DNA of 64,000 nt from DATARH01 sp963773625 (GTDB taxonomy: Bacteria; Pseudomonadota; Alphaproteobacteria; ATCC43930; CGMCC-115725). Location of the stretch: positions 272,380 through 336,379 of the forward strand of contig CAVZCJ010000013.1 in NCBI GenBank assembly GCA_963773625.1. Direction: 5' to 3'. Positions 8,069 to 16,492 of the stretch are shown one piece after another. Both the position numbers and the translations under genes were made by a program. Every line of letters begins with the position of its first letter. Position 1 is the stretch's first letter. A model generated the notes under the pieces. The model was not told the DNA's origin. It was given only the letters and a program-made list of their open reading frames with translations, and did no database searches.

Positions 8069-10126
8069 ATGATGCGCAGCCTGTGGTCGAACCGCGACGC
8101 CGAAACCACGGTGGGGCATTACGCCGCGTCCGGCGCGAGCCGCGACCTGGCGTTACGCGTCTATACCTCACGCTTGCTCGGCGGCGACCCCAAGCTGGTA
8201 CTGCACGGCGGCGGCAATACCTCGGTCAAGACGATGGCGACCGACCTTGTCGGCGAACCGGCCGAAGTGTTGTGCGTTAAGGGTAGCGGCTGGGACATGG
8301 CGGCGATCGAGCCGGCCGGGCTGCCGGCGGTCCGGCTGGGGCCGCTCCGCACGTTGCGCCGGCGCGAAGCGCTCAGCGACGAAGACATGGTCCGCATCCA
8401 GCGCGCCAACCTCATCGATCCCGGCTCGCCCAACCCGTCGGTCGAGACGCTGCTGCACGCCTTCCTCCCGCACAAATTCATCGACCACACGCACGCCACC
8501 GCGGTCTTGAGCCTCGCCGACCAGCCCGATGCGGCGGAGCGTTGCGCCGATCTCTACGGCGGGCGGTTGGGCCTGGTGCCCTACATCATGCCGGGCTTTC
8601 TGCTGGCGAAGAAGGCGGCAGAGATCTTCGAGGAGGACGAGGCGATCGAGGGGCTGGTGCTGCTGAAGCATGGCATTTTTACCTTCGGCGACAGCGCCGA
8701 GGAAGCCTATGAGCGGATGATCGCGGCGGTGACGCTCGCCGAGGAGCGACTGCAGAGCGGGCGGCGCAATGTTTTCGCGCCGGCGGCGCTGCCGGCCAAG
8801 CTCGCCGGTCCGCAGCAGGTGGCGCCGGTCCTGCGCGGCGCCTGCGCGCTGGCCGACCCGGCGCTACCGGGCGCCTACAAACGCTTCGTGCTCGACTTTC
8901 GCGGCGGTCCGGCGGTACGCAACTTTGTTGGCGGCGCCGAAGTCGAGCGCTACGGCATGGCCGGGGTCGCGACCCCCGATCACACCATCCGCACCAAGAA
9001 CTACCCGCTGATCGTCCCCGCGCCGGCGGCGGACGGGCTGGCGGATTTCGCCGCCGCGGCGCGCGAGGCGGTCGAGCGCTTCATCGCCGAGTACCACGCC
9101 TATTTCTCGCGCAACAACGCGGCGGCTGGCGGGATCAAGCGGGAGCTCGACCCCGCGCCGCGGGTGATCCTGGTGCCGGGCGTTGGGCTGTTCGGGCTCG
9201 GCCGCAGCGCCAAGGACGCCGCCGTCGCCGCCGATCTCGCCGAAAGCTGGGTCGAGACCGTGACCGACGCCGAGGCAGTCGGTATTTTCGAGTCGCTGCC
9301 CGAGGCCGAGCTGTTTGAGATGGAGTATTGGTCGCTGGAGCAGGCGAAGCTCGGCGGCGCGGCCGAGAAGCCGCTCGCCGGCCAAATCGCGGTGGTGACT
9401 GGCGGCGCTGGCACGATCGGATTGGCCACGGCAAGGGCGCTACGCGGCGCGGGGGCCGAGATCGCGCTGTTCGACCGCGCCGAGGCCGCCCCAGAAGCCG
9501 CCGCAAAGAAACTCGGCGGGCTGGGCATCGGCTGCGACGTGACCGATAACGCCGCGGTCGCCGCGGCATTCGAGGGCGTTGTTGCGCGCTTCGGCGGCAT
9601 CGACATCGTCGTCTCCAATGCCGGCGCGGCCTGGCAGGGCAAGATCGGCGAGGTGCCGGACGCCACGCTGCGCGAGAGCTTCGAACTCAATTTCTTTGCG
9701 CATCAATTGGTGACGCAACAGGCGGTGAAGATCATGCTGGCGCAGCAGACCGGCGGCTGCCTGTTGTTCAATGTATCGAAGCAGGCGGTAAGCCAGGGGC
9801 CGGATTTCGGCCCCTACGGGCTACCGAAGGCGGCGACGCTAGCGCTGATGCGGCAATACGCGCTCGAATATGGCGCTCAAAGCATTCGCTCCAACGCCGT
9901 CAACGCCGACGGCATTCGCGGCGGCCTTCTCACTGATGCGATGATCGCCGACCGGGCCACGGCCTACGGCATAAGCGAGGCCGCCTATATGGGGCGCAAC
10001 CTGCTGCGCCGCGAGGTTACCGCGGAGGACGTGGCGGCGGCCTTTGTCGGCTTGGCGCTGGCGCGCAACACGACAGGCTCGTTTGTCACGGTCGATGGCG
10101 GCAACCTTGCGGCCGCGCCGCGCTGA
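8069..10126 (+). CDS. Bifunctional aldolase / short-chain dehydrogenase
   Basis: 685 residues combining an N-terminal class II aldolase domain (about 1-400; LVLHGGGNTSVKT, HTHATAVLSLAD, LLKHGIFTFGDSAEEAYE) with a C-terminal SDR domain (about 430-685; nucleotide loop VVTGGAGTIG, SNAGAAWQG, catalytic YGLPKAATLALMRQY). The arrangement matches the rhamnulose-1-phosphate aldolase/lactaldehyde dehydrogenase-type bifunctional proteins, which cleave a sugar phosphate and reduce or oxidise the aldehyde product. In many bacteria related proteins occur without rhamnose genes, as here, so the true substrate is open. The stop at 10124-10126 abuts the stop of the opposing hydrolase gene. ATGs at 8069 and 8072 are both possible. 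Confidence 0.88.
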   Translation: MMRSLWSNRDAETTVGHYAASGASRDLALRVYTSRLLGGDPKLVLHGGGNTSVKTMATDLVGEPAEVLCVKGSGWDMAAIEPAGLPAVRLGPLRTLRRREALSDEDMVRIQRANLIDPGSPNPSVETLLHAFLPHKFIDHTHATAVLSLADQPDAAERCADLYGGRLGLVPYIMPGFLLAKKAAEIFEEDEAIEGLVLLKHGIFTFGDSAEEAYERMIAAVTLAEERLQSGRRNVFAPAALPAKLAGPQQVAPVLRGACALADPALPGAYKRFVLDFRGGPAVRNFVGGAEVERYGMAGVATPDHTIRTKNYPLIVPAPAADGLADFAAAAREAVERFIAEYHAYFSRNNAAAGGIKRELDPAPRVILVPGVGLFGLGRSAKDAAVAADLAESWVETVTDAEAVGIFESLPEAELFEMEYWSLEQAKLGGAAEKPLAGQIAVVTGGAGTIGLATARALRGAGAEIALFDRAEAAPEAAAKKLGGLGIGCDVTDNAAVAAAFEGVVARFGGIDIVVSNAGAAWQGKIGEVPDATLRESFELNFFAHQLVTQQAVKIMLAQQTGGCLLFNVSKQAVSQGPDFGPYGLPKAATLALMRQYALEYGAQSIRSNAVNADGIRGGLLTDAMIADRATAYGISEAAYMGRNLLRREVTAEDVAAAFVGLALARNTTGSFVTVDGGNLAAAPR

Positions 10127-11026
10127 TCAGCCGAAGCCGATCCGGCTCAGAAACTCCCGCGTCGCTTTGGCGCACGCCGCTGGTGCCTCGAGCTGCAGCA
10201 AATGGCCGGTGCCTGGCATCGCCAGGTAATCGTAGCCGCCTTCCTGGGCGAGCGCTTGATTGGAAAGGGCCGTTGGTGACGGCCGCTCACGCTCGGGATC
10301 GGCGGCAATCAGCTTCACCGGGCCGGGAAAGGTGCTCGCCGGCGGCCACAGAGCGAGCGGGATGCCCTGCTCGTACATCGACGCCTCAAGACGGCGAGGG
10401 CAACGCAGCTCGAAGCCTCCCCCCGCCACTGGGCGCAGCACCGCCTCGGCCACCGCGAGATGCGTTCCGTCGACCCAATTTCGCCCCGCGCGGGTCGCGG
10501 CATAATCGCGGGCGAGCTCGCCGGGGTTGTCGAACCGGTCGCGCCGCCCGCTGGCCCAGGCGGCCAGCGTCTCCAAATAGGCGACCATCGCGGCTCGGGC
10601 GGGGTGGCCTTCGGGCGGATTGTTGGGCGGATCGAACAGCACCAGCGCGTCGAAGCGCCAGCTGATCTCGATCGCCGCGATCATCGCCGCCTGCGCCGAC
10701 ATCGAGTGGAACAGACCCGCGGTCGGCTTCCTGCCGAACTCGGCCTCGGCGGCGGCGCGGATGCACTCCAGGTCGCGCGCCATGTGCGCATAGTCGTGAT
10801 TCGGCGGATCGGCCCGGTCGTTCCGGCCGTGACTGCGCGCGTCGAAGGCGACGACCTCGAATTCGCCAAGGAACTGGCGCCAAAAGGGGACATAGCCGTC
10901 GATCGCGAAGCCGTTGCCGTGACTGACGATGAGCCGATTGCCGCCAGGATCGCCAAAGCCCCGGACGCGAAAGATGGTGCCGTCATCCGCCGTGACGTCG
11001 ATCACCGCGCTCGGCGAAGGGTTCAC
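10127..11026 (-). CDS. Alpha/beta hydrolase with atypical nucleophile elbow
   Basis: 299 residues, GTG start at 11026 overlapping the stop of the upstream gene (GTGA). Alpha/beta hydrolase fold: oxyanion region VSHGNGF, FDARSHGRND after beta 4, and a catalytic His in MPGTGHLLQLEAP near the C-terminus. The nucleophile elbow, normally G-x-S-x-G, reads FHSMSA here, so both conserved glycines are replaced while the Ser remains. Esterase, lactonase or C-C hydrolase activity is possible. It is the last gene of a leftward run with a secreted protein and a DUF169 protein. Confidence 0.8.
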   Translation of the reverse strand: MNPSPSAVIDVTADDGTIFRVRGFGDPGGNRLIVSHGNGFAIDGYVPFWRQFLGEFEVVAFDARSHGRNDRADPPNHDYAHMARDLECIRAAAEAEFGRKPTAGLFHSMSAQAAMIAAIEISWRFDALVLFDPPNNPPEGHPARAAMVAYLETLAAWASGRRDRFDNPGELARDYAATRAGRNWVDGTHLAVAEAVLRPVAGGGFELRCPRRLEASMYEQGIPLALWPPASTFPGPVKLIAADPERERPSPTALSNQALAQEGGYDYLAMPGTGHLLQLEAPAACAKATREFLSRIGFG

Positions 11027-11883
11027 GGTTTGTAGGCGATCAGTTCGCTGGTGCTCTCGGAGGTGAGGTTCGTCGCCTTATTGATGACGAGGGTGTGCGA
11101 TTTGACCGTCACGCCGAGTTTGACCGCAACGTCGGACTCTCCCTCGGCCGCCGGGTGCGCGGGGTCGTTGGGCACATATTTGATACCCACCTTCTGCACG
11201 TCCCAATCGCCCGAAGCCAGGCTCAGCTTGTCGGCGCCGATATAGGACAGCTCGACCGACAGCGGCTCCTCCTGGGTCTGATCGCTTATGCTGGCGAGGC
11301 GCGAATGGCTGCGCGAAAAAATGTTGCGGCAGGTGAGGGTGAGCTGCGGCGTTTTGCCGAGCGGGAAAAAATTCTGAAGCGGCTCGTAGTCGCATTTGAG
11401 CTGATTGGCGAGCACGAATATCGGCGTATCGCCGAATTCGACGTTGTTCTGATCGTCCGGATCCTTCGGCCCCGGCATGGGAAACGTGCGGTCTTCGATC
11501 ATAAAGTAGTGGCCCTTGTAACCGCTCGCCTTGACGAGACTGTCGGCGATGGTGTCTGGCACCGGAATGGTCAGCAGATCGCCATCCCGCTGGGCGCCCG
11601 CCATCTTTGCGGCACTAGCGCAATCCTTGCGCGCATCGCCCTCGGCGCAGCCGTAGATCAACGCCATCGGCCGGATCGTGCCTTCGCTGTCTGTCCCGCT
11701 AACCGAAGTGATCGTATAGGTATAGATCTGCCCGGCAGTGATTGACTGGTCCCGGATTTTCGTGATCGAGACCAGGCGGAAGGTCAGTTGCGCGCCGACT
11801 GCGGGCAGGGTGTAGGCATCGTCGGCGCGGGCGGTGCCGACGGCTACGAGAATGCCGGCGGCCCCCGCCAGAAGCGCGCGCAC
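11023..11883 (-). CDS. Secreted protein of unknown function
   Basis: 286 residues from a GTG at 11883, just beyond the DUF169 stop (11886-11888). The N-terminus (VRALLAGAAGILVAVGTARADDA) is a Sec signal peptide with cleavage after ARA, so the product is periplasmic or exported. The mature part is beta-rich (QIYTYTITSVSGTD, YIGADKLSLASGDW, VTVKSHTLVINKATN) with paired cysteines (YGCAEGDARKDCA, LKCDY, TCRN). I do not recognise the family. The longer frame upstream of 11883 is arginine-rich and overlaps DUF169, so it is not used as the start. Confidence 0.65.
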   Translation of the reverse strand: MRALLAGAAGILVAVGTARADDAYTLPAVGAQLTFRLVSITKIRDQSITAGQIYTYTITSVSGTDSEGTIRPMALIYGCAEGDARKDCASAAKMAGAQRDGDLLTIPVPDTIADSLVKASGYKGHYFMIEDRTFPMPGPKDPDDQNNVEFGDTPIFVLANQLKCDYEPLQNFFPLGKTPQLTLTCRNIFSRSHSRLASISDQTQEEPLSVELSYIGADKLSLASGDWDVQKVGIKYVPNDPAHPAAEGESDVAVKLGVTVKSHTLVINKATNLTSESTSELIAYKP

Positions 11884-11885
11884 GA

Positions 11886-12674
11886 TCAGCCCGCGCGGCC
11901 GGGGTAGCTGACCGCCATGCCGGCGCGGACGTCCTGCTGGATGCCGTATTGCGGGAACGGATAGCGCAGTCCGTTCTTCGACAGCGCCTCCATCCCGGCG
12001 ATCGCCTTGGGTAGGTAGTCCGGGGGCAACGCCATCAGCATTTCGTCGTCGAGCACGCCACCATAGCGGCGCTCGGCGAAACACGGGATCGACAGGCTCG
12101 GTTCGCGGGTCTTCAAGGCCCGACCCCAGCTATCGGCGCAAGCCGACTCGCCGACAATGCCCCAGTCGAACTTCTTGTAGCCGGCCCATTGCAGGCCGTT
12201 GATGAAATACATCATCGCGCCGGGGGTGGCGTAAAAGAGAACGATGTCGGGCGGGTCGAGCCGTCCGCTCGCCAGCGGCGCCACCGCCATCGCCTCGTAT
12301 TGCCCGTCGGCGACACAATTCATCGCCGCCTGATGCGCGGTGGCGTCGGCTTCGGTCGAGTACCAGACGCCAACCATGTGCTTGCCGGACTGCCACTCGG
12401 GATCCTTGGCGTTGCCGAGACCAATAACGGCGCGGCATTGCGCACCTACCAAATTGTCGGCGGTGATGCCGACTGTCCAGCCGAGCCGGGACGCCTGACC
12501 AACGACCTGATCGAAGGTGTGGATCGACTGCGGCCGGCGGATGCGCGGGATCGCCTCCATCTCCTCGCACTTCTCGAACAGCTTCATCGCGAAAACAAAG
12601 GAGCGCAGCTTCAACAATCGCTCGAGATCGGCGGTGATCTTGGCCCAGTCCTGGGCTTGCGCGGCTTCTGCCAT
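11886..12674 (-). CDS. DUF169 domain-containing protein
   Basis: 262 residues. The opening LERLLKLRSFVFAMKLFEKCEEM and the later RPQSIHTFDQVVGQASRLG match the conserved DUF169 layout; further typical stretches are VYSTEADATAHQAAMN-like and PDIVLFYATPGAMMYFINGLQW. DUF169 proteins are found widely in bacteria and archaea, with no established biochemical function. No signal peptide or membrane segment is seen, so it is probably cytoplasmic. The stop is followed directly by the GTG of the secreted-protein gene, so the two are likely expressed together. Confidence 0.75.
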   Translation of the reverse strand: MAEAAQAQDWAKITADLERLLKLRSFVFAMKLFEKCEEMEAIPRIRRPQSIHTFDQVVGQASRLGWTVGITADNLVGAQCRAVIGLGNAKDPEWQSGKHMVGVWYSTEADATAHQAAMNCVADGQYEAMAVAPLASGRLDPPDIVLFYATPGAMMYFINGLQWAGYKKFDWGIVGESACADSWGRALKTREPSLSIPCFAERRYGGVLDDEMLMALPPDYLPKAIAGMEALSKNGLRYPFPQYGIQQDVRAGMAVSYPGRAG

Positions 12675-12689
12675 CGACGATCTCGCTTT

Positions 12690-13100
12690 TCAGTGCGTCG
12701 CTGCGGCCGGACCGCAACGCGCATCGGGTTTGAAAGAAAATTGGTTGCCACAGGCGGACCGGCAGGCGTCGGCGCTTCCGGGACAGGTGAAATTGAGGCT
12801 CTGCTTGTCCGCGATGCACTGGCAGAGGCCCATATCAACCGCGACCGCCGGCATCGGAGCCGCAGTCGGCGAAGCGGGAGGCGTTGCGGCGCCAGGGTTC
12901 GGCGGGCTCGCGGCCGGCACCAGGGGTGGCGCTCCCGCGAGCGGCGCGGGTGCTTGCGATGTCGGCGCCTGCGCTCCCGGCGCCAGCTGCTGCTGCGCGG
13001 AAGCGCTGTGGAATAATGCCGTCAGGAACAGGGCCAGGGCCAGCGGCGGCAGGGCGATGCCGCGAAAAATCCCAACTCCATTTGGCATCCGCCTCGACAT
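12690..13100 (-). CDS. Small secreted Ala/Pro-rich protein with C-terminal Cys-rich segment
   Basis: The preferred ATG at 13100 (136 residues) follows GGAAGCGAGGCGAGAG; an in-frame ATG at 13163 would add 21 residues with no signal-peptide features. N-terminus MSRRMPNGVGIFRG plus a hydrophobic core to ALFHSASA is a Sec signal peptide. It is followed by a low-complexity Ala/Pro linker of about 60 residues and a compact C-terminal part with six cysteines (CQCIADKQSLNFTC, ACRSACGNQ, DARC), likely disulphide-bonded. No known family recognised. It lies 80 bp downstream of the adenylate cyclase gene. Confidence 0.6.
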   Translation of the reverse strand: MSRRMPNGVGIFRGIALPPLALALFLTALFHSASAQQQLAPGAQAPTSQAPAPLAGAPPLVPAASPPNPGAATPPASPTAAPMPAVAVDMGLCQCIADKQSLNFTCPGSADACRSACGNQFSFKPDARCGPAAATH

Positions 13101-13181
13101 CTCTCGCCTCGCTTCCTTGCCCTGATCAGGCCGTTCGGTCAGCAATGAATAGCGTAAACCCATCCTATCGCAACGGGCGCG

Positions 13182-15221
13182 CTATTTCTCTTCCATCACA
13201 TGCACGCCGTCCCAATGCGCAGGCGGATCGTTGGCGAGAGCAAAGGCGCGGTCGCGCATCATCGGCGCGGCGCGATCGCCCGGACGCAGCCGCGCCGCCT
13301 CGGCGAAGAGCTCGGCGGCGCGCTCGAACTCAGCGGCGAAATAGGCGTCGAGGGCGCGCTCGTAGGCGCCGCGGGCGGCGAGAACCGCGGCGTCCACCTC
13401 GCCCATGCGGCCGATCAGCTCGCAGATCGCCGTGCCCTGGGTACGCCCCTTGACGGCGACCCGGTCGAGCCGGCGCCATTCGAGCCCCTCACCGGCTTCG
13501 TCCATCACCGCGGCCGAGGCGATGATCGCGGTGCCGTAGAGCTTGTTGAGGCCCTCGAGCCGACTGGCCAGATTGACCTCGTCACCCAGCAGCGTATAGG
13601 CGAAGCGCTCGGGCGTGCCGATATTGCCGACCAGCACATCGCCGAGGCCCAGGCCGATACGGGCGCGGAACACCGGCTCGCCGGGTGGCGTCGTCCTGGC
13701 CATCTTCTCGAGCTGCGCTTGCGCCTCGAGCGCGGCAAGGCAAGCCTGCCGCGGGTGCCCCGGTAGCTGTTCGGGCGCGTTGAAGAACGCCATGATGCCG
13801 TCGCCCATGAACTTGTCGACGGTACCCCCGTGGCGGGTGATGGTGCCGGTCATCAACTCGAAATAGCGCCCCACCGCCTCGACCAGACGGTCGGGATCCA
13901 TGCCTTCGGAAATCGTGGTGAAGTCGGCGATGTCTGAGAAATGGATGGTCAGGCGACGGATCTCGCCGCCAAGCTCGGCCTCCTTCCCCTGGGCGAGAAG
14001 CGTTCGCACCAGATCGGTCGGGACATAGTGCGCGAAGGAGCGCAGGCTCGCCTTCATCCGATCGACCGATCCACCCAACTCGTTGACCTCGCGCACGAAG
14101 GAGCGGGGCGCCGGGTCACGCGAAATCGAGAAGGCGCCGACCTTGGCGAGATCGCCGGCGATAGCGACGATCGGGCGGGCGATCCGCGATGACAGCGCAC
14201 GGCCGCAAATCACCGCCAGCAGCAAGGTCGCCAGCCCGATCGCTCCGGCGATCAATGCGTGGATATAGGCGCCGCCGGTGATGTCGCGCAGGTCGACGAC
14301 CACGGCGATCGAGAGACCGATATTTCCGTCGATCGGAACTTTCTCGAACACCACCTCGAAGGCGCGGGTGCCGAGTCGGACTTTCGCGGGTGTCGCCAGG
14401 GTCGCCTCGGCCCGCCGCGGCGTGGCGGCTGCCAGCGCCGCCGTAGCGAGGGTCAGGTCGCGGCCTTGCGGCGAAACCACCGGCTTGCCGTTGTCATCGA
14501 CGAGGAAAACCGCGCCGCGCCGCCCGACCCGCAGTGAGGACAGAAATTCGGCAATGCCGCCGACTTGCAGGTCGGCGTGGAAAACGCCGATAGGCGCATC
14601 GGCGCCGGGTGGGGTAACCCGGCTCGTGCAAGTGACGCCGATGACCCCGGTGGTAAATTTATAAAATGCCGACCATATCGGACCCGTCGCGGCGATCCCC
14701 GCCTTGAACCAGGGCCGTGTCACGGGGTGATAGGGCTGGTCGCTGTTGCCGATCGTGGCAACGCGCTTGCCGTCGCTGCCGAAAAGAAACGCCGATGGGA
14801 TGCCATCGTTGACGTGCGGGTCGACGAAGTATTCGACGATCAGGCCGCGATTCGACCGTTCGGCGCCAACATACCAGTCCCCCTCTTTGTTGCCGTAACC
14901 GATGAAGGCGAGCCGCGGCAGCACCCGCAACTGCTCCGCCATGATGCTCAACAGCTTGTCCCGGTCGTCCATCGAGAGCGCGCCGCGATGCGCGGCGGCG
15001 GCGAGCTGGCTCACCACCCGCGCCGGTTCGTTGAAGAGCTGCCGGGTCTCCTCGCGGGCCGCGCTGACCGCGTCGGTGCGCGCCTGGCTGATCAGGGTGC
15101 GGGTCACCGACAACGTCAGGATCGCCGCGCTGACACCGATTGCCAAAGCCGTCAGCAGCACCAGCCCGACGATCGCGGTGAGCAGCGTCGGGCGCAGCCG
15201 CACGAGGAAGGGCGGCGGCAT
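13182..15221 (-). CDS. Membrane class III adenylate cyclase with extracytoplasmic sensor and HAMP
   Basis: About 679 residues from the ATG at 15221, which sits 1 bp after the DUF455 stop; an upstream in-frame ATG at 15269 would overlap that gene. Order: TM1 (about 12-35), a periplasmic double-Cache-like sensor (about 36-320, RPWFKAGIAATGPIW, DLQVGGIAEFL), TM2 (about 325-350), HAMP linker, then the cyclase catalytic domain (FSDIADFTTISEG, VDKFMGDGIMAFF, LLGDEVNLASRLEGLNK). Both metal aspartates, the purine-specifying Lys/Asp pair typical of ATP and the transition-state Asn/Arg are visible. It should make cAMP in response to a periplasmic ligand or stress. A short C-terminal helical extension follows. 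Confidence 0.9.
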   Translation of the reverse strand: MPPPFLVRLRPTLLTAIVGLVLLTALAIGVSAAILTLSVTRTLISQARTDAVSAAREETRQLFNEPARVVSQLAAAAHRGALSMDDRDKLLSIMAEQLRVLPRLAFIGYGNKEGDWYVGAERSNRGLIVEYFVDPHVNDGIPSAFLFGSDGKRVATIGNSDQPYHPVTRPWFKAGIAATGPIWSAFYKFTTGVIGVTCTSRVTPPGADAPIGVFHADLQVGGIAEFLSSLRVGRRGAVFLVDDNGKPVVSPQGRDLTLATAALAAATPRRAEATLATPAKVRLGTRAFEVVFEKVPIDGNIGLSIAVVVDLRDITGGAYIHALIAGAIGLATLLLAVICGRALSSRIARPIVAIAGDLAKVGAFSISRDPAPRSFVREVNELGGSVDRMKASLRSFAHYVPTDLVRTLLAQGKEAELGGEIRRLTIHFSDIADFTTISEGMDPDRLVEAVGRYFELMTGTITRHGGTVDKFMGDGIMAFFNAPEQLPGHPRQACLAALEAQAQLEKMARTTPPGEPVFRARIGLGLGDVLVGNIGTPERFAYTLLGDEVNLASRLEGLNKLYGTAIIASAAVMDEAGEGLEWRRLDRVAVKGRTQGTAICELIGRMGEVDAAVLAARGAYERALDAYFAAEFERAAELFAEAARLRPGDRAAPMMRDRAFALANDPPAHWDGVHVMEEK

Positions 15222-15222
15222 T

Positions 15223-16077
15223 TCAGCCCGCGGCGAGCGGCGCGTAGTAGGCGCCCGGCAGGCCGGCACGCTCGCGCGCGTTACGGTTGAAGGGCGGCTT
15301 CAGCACACCGTTGAAGTGGCGCCGGACCGTGTCCTGGAACGTTGCGGCGGGGTCGAGGCCGCGCCGCTCGCAAAGGCGCTGGAACCAGCGCGCGCCGACG
15401 CCTACATGACCGATTTCGTCCGCGTAGAGCCGGTGCAGGATCGCCGCGCCCTCCCCGTCGCCGGCTTGTTCCAGCCGGGCGATCATGGCGGGGGTCACGT
15501 CGAGCCCGCGCGCCTCCAGCACCAGCGGCACCACGGCGAGCCTGGCGAGCAGATCGCCGGCCGTCGCGCTTGCCGCCTCCCACAGCCCGTCATGCGCCGG
15601 CAGCGCGCCGTATTCGCCGCCGAGCGCGAGCAGCCTCGCGTTAAGCAACGCGAAGTGCTCGGCCTCGTCAGCGGCGACGCCCACCCAGTCGTCGAAGAAT
15701 TCGCGTGGCAGTGCCTCCCCTGAGAACCGGGCGACGATGTCCCAGCCGAGGTCGATGGCGTTGAGCTCGATATGCGCGAGGGCGTGGATCAGCGCGATTC
15801 GCCCGGCGGGCGCGCCGATATTGCGTCTCCGCTTCATCTCGCGCGGCGGCTGCAACAACGGGCGTGCCGGACGTGCCGGTCGGTCGGGTGGGGTCGCCGT
15901 GCCGACGTGGAGCCCGCCTTCGTGCCACGCGGCCGCGAGCGCGCGGCTCAACCTGACTTTGTCGGCCGGGTCCGCGGTCTTGAGGATCGCGGCCGCGGAG
16001 GTAGCGAGGTCTGTCAGAGCCCCTGCGCCGCCTTCAGCACTTCGGCGACATGACCTGGAACCTTGACCTTGTGCCAC
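15223..16077 (-). CDS. Ferritin-like DUF455 family protein
   Basis: About 284 residues. Ferritin-like four-helix di-iron signatures are spaced along the protein: HALAHIELNAIDLGWDIVARF, ADEAEHFALLNARL and YADEIGHVGVGARWF, which supply Glu and His ligands. DUF455/COG2833 proteins are uncharacterised. The ATG at 16077 lies inside bcp (64-bp overlap); the family start would be expected near residue 21 (LTDLATSAAAIL), but no ATG, GTG or TTG exists there, so the true start is uncertain. It is located between bcp and the cyclase gene, and its stop nearly touches the cyclase start. Confidence 0.8.
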   Translation of the reverse strand: MAQGQGSRSCRRSAEGGAGALTDLATSAAAILKTADPADKVRLSRALAAAWHEGGLHVGTATPPDRPARPARPLLQPPREMKRRRNIGAPAGRIALIHALAHIELNAIDLGWDIVARFSGEALPREFFDDWVGVAADEAEHFALLNARLLALGGEYGALPAHDGLWEAASATAGDLLARLAVVPLVLEARGLDVTPAMIARLEQAGDGEGAAILHRLYADEIGHVGVGARWFQRLCERRGLDPAATFQDTVRRHFNGVLKPPFNRNARERAGLPGAYYAPLAAG

Positions 16078-16478
16078 ACGCCGCGCACCACGCCCTCCTT
16101 GTCGATGAGGAAGGTCGAACGGTCGATTCCCATATATTTACGGCCGTACATGCTCTTCTCGACCCAGACGCCGTAGCTCTCGACGACCTTGCCGTCGGCG
16201 TCCGAGCCAAGGGCGAACGGGAGCTGGTACTTGGCCTTGAATTTGTCGTGCGATGCCACCGAATCCTTGGAGATGCCGATCACGGTTGCGCCGGTCTTGC
16301 CGTAGTCGGGAAACGAGTCACGGAAGCCGCAGGCCTCCGCGGTGCAGCCCGAGGTGTCGTCCTTGGGATAGAAATAGAGCACCACCGGCTTGCCCCGCAG
16401 CTTGGACAGCGTGACCGAGCCGGCGCCATCGGTCGCCAGGGTGAAATCGGGGGCCTTGTCGCCGATTTTTACACTCAT
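16014..16478 (-). CDS. bcp: Thioredoxin-dependent thiol peroxidase (BCP-type peroxiredoxin)
   Basis: Reduces hydroperoxides in the cytoplasm using thioredoxin. 154 residues, normal length. AhpC/TSA fold with peroxidatic Cys45 in DTSGCTAEAC and resolving Cys50, the alpha-2 type of atypical 2-Cys BCP. Also typical are PVVLYFYPKDDT, VIGISKDS and STFLIDKEG. Gene order glnE-bcp-DUF455 on one strand suggests a common transcript; the start ATG at 16478 lies 14 bp after the glnE stop. Confidence 0.95.
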   Translation of the reverse strand: MSVKIGDKAPDFTLATDGAGSVTLSKLRGKPVVLYFYPKDDTSGCTAEACGFRDSFPDYGKTGATVIGISKDSVASHDKFKAKYQLPFALGSDADGKVVESYGVWVEKSMYGRKYMGIDRSTFLIDKEGVVRGVWHKVKVPGHVAEVLKAAQGL

Positions 16479-16492
16479 CGTCCGATGCCTCC

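Noticed and set aside
11884..12084. Longer N-terminus for the secreted protein at 11023-11883
   Set aside because: It overlaps the DUF169 gene, is arginine-rich shadow coding, and the signal peptide starts cleanly at the GTG at 11883.
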